From assembly GCA_045534575.1 (NCBI GenBank), contig JAZSJZ010000007.1, forward strand, positions 124,001 through 188,000: a stretch of 64,000 nt of DNA, in the 5' to 3' direction. The notes beneath the pieces are model-generated. The model was not told where the DNA came from, made no database searches, and worked only from the letters and a program-made list of their open reading frames with translations. This stretch comes from UBA4636 sp045534575. GTDB taxonomy: Bacteria > Bacillota > Clostridia > Christensenellales > Borkfalkiaceae. Each line of letters opens with the position of its first letter. The stretch's first letter is position 1. The translations under genes and the position numbers were made by a program. Below are positions 59,488-64,000 of the stretch, one piece after another.

Positions 59488-60213
59488 TTAATCTCTTCTT
59501 CCAAAAATTGTTAGAACACGGACTAAGAAGCTAAGAAAATAAACTAAAGAAGTCATAAGCGATGCAAGATAGGTTAAAGCCGCAGCCGATAAAACCTCGC
59601 TTGCACCTGCCATTTCGGCTTCGGTTAAAATGCCTTCGGCTAAAAGCATTTTCTTTGCTCGCCTACTTGCGTTAAGTTCAACCGGCAAGGTTACGAGTGC
59701 AAACACGAGCGCGCCAGCGTAGAAAATTACGCCCACCATCGCAACGTAAAAGCCAAAATTCGAGTCAGTTGACGAGAAAATGTGAAGTAGAATACCAACT
59801 AAAACGAGCGGAATTGCAAGGCTCGTTGAGAAATTTACAACGGGAACTAAAACAGTTCTAAGGTTATAGAAAAGATAAGAATCTTTCTTTTGCATAACGT
59901 GCCCAATCTCGTGCGCAGCAACGGCAACGGCGGCAACCGAACAACTACCGTAAGTTGATTCCGATAGGTTTACAATCTTTTTGGTTGGGTGATAGTGGTC
60001 GGTTAAAAATCCGCCCACCCTACCGATAGATATATCGTTTACGCCATATCTTCGCATAAGCCTAGAAGCCGTATCGTAGCCGGTGAATTTGGAACTGCAA
60101 AAGGTTCTGTTGTGCTTTGCAAAAGCCGACCTCACCTTCGCGCTTGCCACCGCCGAAAATATAAAACAAACTAGCATTGCAATTAAAAACGCAATATAAT
60201 CTTCTAAAAACAT
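59488..60213 (-). CDS. membrane zinc metallopeptidase, YugP family
   Basis: 241 aa. Membrane helix at the N-terminus, TGYDTASRLMRRYGVNDISI, HYHPTKKIVNLSES, then the zinc site VAAHEIGHVMQKKDSYLFYN (HExxH), followed by further hydrophobic segments (FSTSLAIPLVLVGILLHIFS) and LPVELNASRRAKKML, all as in YugP. Role unknown in the family, presumably membrane protein quality control. GGAG precedes ATG. The 285 bases upstream hold only AT-rich sequence and the tRNA promoter. Confidence 0.9.
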   Translation of the reverse strand: MFLEDYIAFLIAMLVCFIFSAVASAKVRSAFAKHNRTFCSSKFTGYDTASRLMRRYGVNDISIGRVGGFLTDHYHPTKKIVNLSESTYGSCSVAAVAVAAHEIGHVMQKKDSYLFYNLRTVLVPVVNFSTSLAIPLVLVGILLHIFSSTDSNFGFYVAMVGVIFYAGALVFALVTLPVELNASRRAKKMLLAEGILTEAEMAGASEVLSAAALTYLASLMTSLVYFLSFLVRVLTIFGRRD

Positions 60214-60453
60214 TTTTTATCTCCGTTTATTCTTTTATTATTATGTGCTAAAATTTGAAACAATTTTACTCTTATTAAGTTTTTTGTTCGTTTGCGTAGT
60301 TTTAATTATTATATCATATTTTTATAGAAGATACAATTAAAATTTTAACCTCACCTTTGCATTTTTTTATATTAAAGTTAACCCCGCCTTATAACCGAAA
60401 AAATTTCGTATAAACTTTGATTGTTTTAGTTTTTTGGTTTATGGGTTAAATGC

Positions 60454-60482
60454 TTGCATTTTGCGGTTTAGTTTGTTAGAAT
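60454..60482 (+). promoter_or_regulatory. tRNA-Gln promoter
   Basis: TTGCAT 60454-60459, 17 bases, TAGAAT 60477-60482; the tRNA begins 17 bases later. Confidence 0.65.
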
Positions 60483-60498
60483 AACTTTGCAATAAAAT

Positions 60499-60573
60499 TG
60501 GGGTATCGCCAAGCGGTAAGGCTACGGACTCTGACTCCGTCACTCGGGGGTTCGAATCCCTCTACCCCAGCCA
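60499..60573 (+). tRNA. tRNA-Gln (CUG anticodon), CCA encoded
   Basis: Acceptor TGGGGTA (60499-60505) pairs with TACCCCA (60563-60569), discriminator G, then CCA. The anticodon arm ACGGA CTCTGAC TCCGT places CTG at positions 34-36, reading CAG. The T-arm has GGTTCGAATCC. U1-A72 pairing is typical for tRNA-Gln. The 3' end is the likely integration site of the element to the right. Confidence 0.93.
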
Positions 60574-60604
60574 AAATCCTTGATTTTATCAGGGATTTTT
60601 ATTT
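60574..60604 (+). terminator. terminator behind tRNA-Gln
   Basis: AAATCCTTGA (60574-60583) pairs with TCAGGGATTT (60589-60598) with one G-T pair, then T-run. If the element integrates here, this could be element-encoded. Confidence 0.75.
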
Positions 60605-60707
60605 TTGCAAAAATTTAAATTTTGCTTAAAAACCCCTTAAAAACAGGCTGTTGGGAACTTTTTGGGAACCTTTTAAGTTCAAAAGCCACCTTAAAAACGC
60701 TTGATTT

Positions 60708-61967
60708 TTACTCATTTTTTAATTGATAATTTACCTTTTTTGCTTCCGCTAGAATATACTCTTGGGAATAATCGGTATATCCACGGTCAACTTTTGACGA
60801 TTTTACGTCTTTATCCGACTCGTGTCCCGCCCAAAGCATAACCACTTCTGGGTTTACTCCACATTCCTTACATCTTGTTATAAAAGTATATCTTAACTCA
60901 TGAGCGTGGTGGTTAGGAAACCACTTTTTAAGTCGATTGCAAACGGTGCTTACGTTAACGTTTTTGGCTTCGTCAAAATTGATATGTTCTAAAAATTTAT
61001 GAGCCATAGGCGTAAATGGAATTCTACGTTTAACAACGTTACGCCCCATTCTTTCTTTACTCGTGTCGCATTCGAGATATTTATTATCAATAACTCTAAG
61101 AGTGGCTAACTCGCTTCTTCTTAAACCGAAAAATAATAGAACTAAAAGACCGCTCGTGCCTGCTATGTTTTTGTTATTTATGCAAAGGTCAATAAGTTTA
61201 GCCTCTTCTTCTTTCGTAAAAGCCGAGCCTTTTTTGGCTTCATAGTATGGCAAAACAATTTTATCAACCGGAGATTTTAAATCAAAATCTTCTTTTGCTA
61301 AATCAAATATGCATTTAAGATGAAGCTTTAACTTTTTTGCGGTTCTTGCTTTCCCTTCTTCTACGTAAGAAAAAAGAAACTCTTGCAGTTGCGTTCTCTT
61401 GATTTCATTTAAATTAAGGCGCCCAAATGCTGGTATAAGGTAATATTCCACTTCGGCTTTATACGACTTATAGGTAGAAGCTTTCGTCGTTTTTTCCTTG
61501 ATTTTAAGCCACTCATAAGCATAATCTTTGAACTTAGGTATGCGCTTTCTCTCGCTTTCACCCGTTTCTGTTAAAGAGTTAAGTTTGTTTATAAACTTTT
61601 CTTTCATTATTTCATAGTTTGTTGATGCAACTTCAATTCTAACACCGTTAATAGTGGCTCTTGCTTGATACATCCCCCTAATATAACGGTATTTAATAAG
61701 CATATTGTTCGTAATAAAGGCATTTTTTAATAAATTTGGCATTTTGTTTAACTCCTTTTTAGTTAGTTTAAAATAGCCTTCTTTATCTAAATCGTCCTCT
61801 ATTTCAAGTTTTGTTTTTTCTTTACTTTTTTCATCCATCGTGGCTCTAATTTTATCGACGGCAACAGAGTCCGCCAGCATTTTTATCAATGATTTTGCAA
61901 AGCTTTTGTCGTCTTTCGATTTATCTAAAGCCATATCTAAAATTTTATTGTATTCGTATTCTGTCAT
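60708..61967 (-). CDS. int: tyrosine recombinase (integrase) of a tRNA-targeted element
   Basis: 419 aa. An arm-type N-terminus, a core-binding SAM-like domain (YKSYKAEVEYYLIPAFGRLN), then the catalytic domain: Arg in LLFFGLRRSELATLR, HAHELRYTFITRCKECGVNP (HxxR), LWAGHESDKDV, and the nucleophile Tyr in the GYTDYSQEYI region. It ends 135 bases from the tRNA-Gln 3' end and points at it, the usual position for a tRNA-integrating element. SD GGGAGGT. It is followed upstream by an excisionase-like gene. Confidence 0.95.
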   Translation of the reverse strand: MTEYEYNKILDMALDKSKDDKSFAKSLIKMLADSVAVDKIRATMDEKSKEKTKLEIEDDLDKEGYFKLTKKELNKMPNLLKNAFITNNMLIKYRYIRGMYQARATINGVRIEVASTNYEIMKEKFINKLNSLTETGESERKRIPKFKDYAYEWLKIKEKTTKASTYKSYKAEVEYYLIPAFGRLNLNEIKRTQLQEFLFSYVEEGKARTAKKLKLHLKCIFDLAKEDFDLKSPVDKIVLPYYEAKKGSAFTKEEEAKLIDLCINNKNIAGTSGLLVLLFFGLRRSELATLRVIDNKYLECDTSKERMGRNVVKRRIPFTPMAHKFLEHINFDEAKNVNVSTVCNRLKKWFPNHHAHELRYTFITRCKECGVNPEVVMLWAGHESDKDVKSSKVDRGYTDYSQEYILAEAKKVNYQLKNE

Positions 61968-62011
61968 ATACCTCCCGATTATTCACAAATTATTTTAAAC
62001 AAATAATATTA

Positions 62012-62203
62012 TCAGTCAACCTTAATATCTAAATATTTAAATAATTCGTTTAGATTGATTATTATTTTCTTTCCGCAGGTATAAGTCTTTATACGACGCT
62101 TTGTGCATAGGTTCTTAATAAAATTATAGGTTATTGCTGTTTCGCTATCAATTCTCCTTAATTCTTCTAAACACTCGTTAATAGTTCTAAATTTTGCTTT
62201 CAT
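62012..62203 (-). CDS. excisionase-like small HTH protein
   Basis: 63 aa with a winged-helix/MerR-type HTH pattern (ETAITYNFIKNLCTKRRIKT, then YTCGKKIIINLNELFKYLDI), as in HTH_17 excisionases. Directly upstream of int and on the same strand, so probably the Xis that directs excision. AAGGAG precedes ATG. Confidence 0.7.
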   Translation of the reverse strand: MKAKFRTINECLEELRRIDSETAITYNFIKNLCTKRRIKTYTCGKKIIINLNELFKYLDIKVD

Positions 62204-62484
62204 GTATGTATTCTCCTTTTAATTTTTTTGCTTTCAAATTTGTAATTTGCTTTTTAATATTTGAGTTGTGGAAATCTCGAACATCAAAAAGTTTACGATT
62301 TGATTATACGCAAAAACTATTAACAAAGCCATCACCTTATTTCTAATAATCTACCACTTCACTGCTTAAAAATTCGCAAAGTTTAACTAGAATTAACAAA
62401 ACTTCTCATTTTTTCACCCTCCTTTTTAAAAAAATCAACACCCAACTCAATCGGGGTGACGAGCATTGTCAATGAAAAGGGAAA

Positions 62485-62510
62485 CGACAGTAAAAAAATA
62501 CTTACTGTCG
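62485..62510. repeat. inverted repeat 1 of the element
   Basis: CGACAGTAA (62485-62493) / TTACTGTCG (62502-62510), perfect 9 bp, loop of eight A/T-rich bases. Confidence 0.75.
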
Positions 62511-62542
62511 CTCTGTTTATTGTTATAAAATTTTTTTACGCA

Positions 62543-62690
62543 TTGACAAAAACGGCACACCGATTACACTAAAAAAACTCTAAAAAAGAAGCTTGCAAAA
62601 TGGCAAACTTTAACGGAAATAAAAATAACGCCTGAATGTTGAGTTATCAGCGGTTTAGCGATAACCAACTTCAGGCGTTTTATCCATTTT
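62543..62690 (+). ncRNA. candidate small RNA with long terminal hairpin
   Basis: TTGACA (62543-62548), 16 bases and TACACT (62565-62570) would start a transcript near 62577. It ends at a ~20 bp stem: AACGCCTGAA, GTTG and GTTATC (62627-62648) pair with GATAAC, CAAC and TTCAGGCGTT (62660-62679), with two single-base bulges, followed by TTTTAT. No reading frame of note inside. Confidence 0.4.
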
Positions 62691-62710
62691 TGCACGTTCA
62701 TTTTAGTTTT

Positions 62711-62776
62711 GTTAGACACGCCCTTGTCTAGCGGAGCGAAGCGACGCTCTCGTTTCAAGACAAGGGCGTGTCTAAC
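62711..62776. repeat. inverted repeat 3 of the element, 19 bp perfect stem
   Basis: GTTAGACACGCCCTTGTCT (62711-62729) pairs perfectly with 62758-62776. The 28-base loop contains CGGAGC and an inner AGCG/CGCT pairing. Confidence 0.85.
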
Positions 62777-62834
62777 TGTAAAACGAGTTAATTTTTAACC
62801 TTTCACTTTGTTTTGTTTTCAAGTTTATAAATTA

Positions 62835-62899
62835 AGGTGTGTGCTTGTCTTCGGCGGAGCAAAAGCCCCGCCGACTTGTATCAAGACAAGCACACACCT
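62835..62899. repeat. inverted repeat 4 of the element, 17 bp perfect stem
   Basis: AGGTGTGTGCTTGTCTT (62835-62851) pairs perfectly with 62883-62899. The loop holds an inner CGGCGG/CCGCCG hairpin and, like the previous repeat, CGGAGC. Confidence 0.85.
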
Positions 62900-63021
62900 A
62901 ACACTAATTTAAACAAATTTTCTTATTTTGAAGTTCTATAAAAAACAAATTCGTGAAAAAAATATCAAGACAAACAAACTGTTTAGTTCCAAAATTTGTT
63001 TTAAATAGTAGTCACATTTTA

Positions 63022-63076
63022 TTGACATTGTTAAAATTTAATGCTAATATTGTTATGTGTTATAGAACATATAACA
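63022..63076 (+). promoter_or_regulatory. xre promoter and palindromic operator
   Basis: TTGACA 63022-63027, 17 bases, TAATAT 63045-63050. At the expected start of transcription lies the perfect dyad TGTTATA (63058-63064) GAACA TATAACA (63070-63076), a likely autorepression site. Confidence 0.75.
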
Positions 63077-63099
63077 TAAACAACGAAAAGGAGGTAATT

Positions 63100-63498
63100 A
63101 TGGCAAAGAAAAACTTTAGTGCTCAAAGCGAAGAAAAAAGTGCTTTGGGTAAATTAATTTTTAAATTGCGTAGCGAAAATAAACTTTCGTTACGTAAGCT
63201 TGCAGTTGCCGTAGGGTTATCTCCTTCTAATATGACCTATATCGAAAAAGGAACTAATGTTCCAACAGCAGAAGTTTACGAGAAAATCATAAAAGAGTTA
63301 AAACCCAAAATCGAAGATAAAATCGAAATGGATAAACTATTTTGTAAGGTGAGAAAAATTCCTACTCCAGAAGTTTGTCAAGTTATATTAAACAACTATG
63401 AATTGGGAGAAAGGATAAAAAGTATTGGCAATACAGTTTTGACAAGCGAACAGTTAAACTTGGTGGAAGAATTATTTAAGTCGTTTGGCAATACTTAA
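63100..63498 (+). CDS. XRE-family transcriptional regulator
   Basis: 132 aa. A Cro/CI-type HTH at about residues 16-70: LGKLIFKLRSENKLSLRKLA, VAVGLSPSNMTYIEKGTNVP, TAEVYEKIIKEL. A C-terminal ~60 residue helical tail (VCQVILNNYELGERIKSIGN) is probably for dimerisation. The start is ATG 63100 with AAAGGAGGT seven bases upstream; the frame open before it overlaps the promoter and operator. It probably represses its own promoter and the downstream ASCH-PIN gene, 48 bases away on the same strand, like an antitoxin-type regulator. Confidence 0.88.
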   Translation: MAKKNFSAQSEEKSALGKLIFKLRSENKLSLRKLAVAVGLSPSNMTYIEKGTNVPTAEVYEKIIKELKPKIEDKIEMDKLFCKVRKIPTPEVCQVILNNYELGERIKSIGNTVLTSEQLNLVEELFKSFGNT

Positions 63499-63546
63499 CA
63501 ATATTTTGTCATATTACTTGTTTTAATAAGATAGGAGGATTTTCAA

Positions 63547-64000
63547 ATGAAGACATATTATTTAAAAATTAGAGATAAATTTATAACCGACATCAAAAAT
63601 AGAGTTAAAAAACACGAATACCGATTAGCGTCTCCGGAAAGGATGCAAGCAAAAGTCGGAGATACCTTTGTTTTGATATCAAATCAAAATAAGGAAAACT
63701 TCGTAAGAACAACGATAAAAGGAATTAAGGTTTATAGTTCGTGGAATGAAGCTTTAGAGGAAAATTGGGAGCAAGATTTTAAAAACTTTTTCCCTTCATT
63801 AGAATCAACCTTAAAAGAATGCTATAAGTTTTATTCCAAAGAGGAAGTTGACCGTTACGGAATCGCAGTTTTTGAGATAGAGCCATTATATATTGACTAT
63901 TCAAAAGCAAGTGTTTTGCTTGATACAAATATTTTTATTAAACGAGAAAGCAGCGATAATGTTTCATTTGAAATAAACAACTTGTTCAAATGGTTTGATA
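63547..64000 (+). CDS. ASCH-PIN fusion protein, 5' part (truncated by window edge)
   Basis: Open to the right edge; 151 codons visible. It begins MKTYYLKIRDKFITDIKNRV. Residues 1-110 look like an ASCH domain (RNA-binding, related to EVE/PUA): an N-terminal beta strand, then VKKHEYRLASPERMQAKVGD corresponding to the K..EyR motif and GD turn, and IKGIKVYSSWNEALEE. From about residue 125, SKASVLLDTNIFIKRESSDN is the first strand and Asp of a PIN nuclease domain. The rest, with the other acidic residues, is off the window. AGGAGG precedes ATG. Probable RNA-targeting toxin or defence effector; inference. Confidence 0.62.
   Translation, partial: MKTYYLKIRDKFITDIKNRVKKHEYRLASPERMQAKVGDTFVLISNQNKENFVRTTIKGIKVYSSWNEALEENWEQDFKNFFPSLESTLKECYKFYSKEEVDRYGIAVFEIEPLYIDYSKASVLLDTNIFIKRESSDNVSFEINNLFKWFD

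Larger units (their letters stand above)
62204..63099. other. non-coding region with four strong stem-loops
   Basis: About 900 bp between divergent xis and xre genes with no convincing gene. It holds stem-loops at 62485-62510, 62627-62679, 62711-62776 and 62835-62899, a promoter-like TTGACA-N16-TACACT at 62543-62570, and the xre promoter/operator. It may contain an origin of transfer or replication, or small RNA genes of the element. Confidence 0.6.

Noticed and set aside
62564..62758. Small minus-strand gene in the element
   Set aside because: The frame runs through two strong stem-loops, has arginine-rich nonsense-like composition and no ribosome site.
62711..62776. Integron attC site
   Set aside because: The hairpin begins GTTAGAC and ends GTCTAAC, like attC core sites, but their order is the reverse of attC (RYYYAAC first, GTTRRRY last) and the stem is perfect, without the extrahelical bases attC needs.

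Overview
The window is AT-rich chromosomal DNA from a spore-forming, low-GC Gram-positive bacterium, most likely an uncultured gut member of the Clostridia. This placement rests on three sets of sporulation genes (yabP-yabQ-divIC, spmA-spmB, and a spoIVFA/spoIVFB-like pair), on lipoprotein signal peptides, on strong AGGAGG-type ribosome sites for most genes, and on typical clostridial families (ACT/UPF0210 pair, membrane pyrophosphatase, TIGR03960-type radical SAM protein with its DUF2344 partner, YugP). I cannot assign a genus.

Layout. 1-5.4 kb: the 5' part of gyrB (running off the left edge), then a minus-strand run yabP, yabQ, divIC, a Ppx/GppA phosphatase and a membrane metalloprotease, and a Myb-like coiled-coil protein. 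5.4-8 kb: an unknown protein and a GtrA flippase plus GT2 glycosyltransferase pair. 8-13.3 kb: a membrane protein with a very acidic linker, a large beta-helix lipoprotein and an amidohydrolase. 13.4-24 kb: housekeeping (acyltransferase, radical SAM/DUF2344, ung, DnaQ-like exonuclease, metG-tatD-rsmA, spmAB). 24-30.7 kb: four tandem paralogous lipoproteins with low-complexity Gly/Asn linkers. 30.8-48.8 kb: gap, an M29 aminopeptidase, split chromate transporter, a VanZ-like protein carrying a large extracytoplasmic insertion, spoIVFAB, membrane pyrophosphatase, methionine genes metA-metY, MATE, ACT-UPF0210 and a ClC protein.

48.8-57.5 kb holds the most unusual chromosomal block: a minus-strand cluster with a soluble FtsK/SpoIIIE-type ATPase (1187 aa), a 683 aa coiled-coil/polytopic membrane protein, a WXG100-like 98 aa protein, other small helical proteins, a 336 aa coiled-coil protein and a small P-loop protein. 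It looks like a type VII secretion-like machine without the recognised EssA/EssB/EsaA partners. It is followed by an ECF sigma/anti-sigma pair and a YugP-type protease.

60.5 kb to the right edge: a tRNA-Gln gene, then a tyrosine integrase pointing at it, an excisionase-like protein, a region of about 900 bp without genes but with four strong stem-loops, an XRE regulator with its own palindromic operator, and a truncated gene joining an ASCH domain to the start of a PIN nuclease domain. This reads as the left end of an integrative element carrying a candidate toxin-like or defence gene.

At the level of DNA structure, a short palindromic repeat (core GGGCTTATAGCC) is dispersed at many gene ends, a 262 bp element with terminal inverted repeats lies behind metA, and several genes lack a Shine-Dalgarno and sit 6-7 bases behind a -10 box, as expected for leaderless mRNAs.
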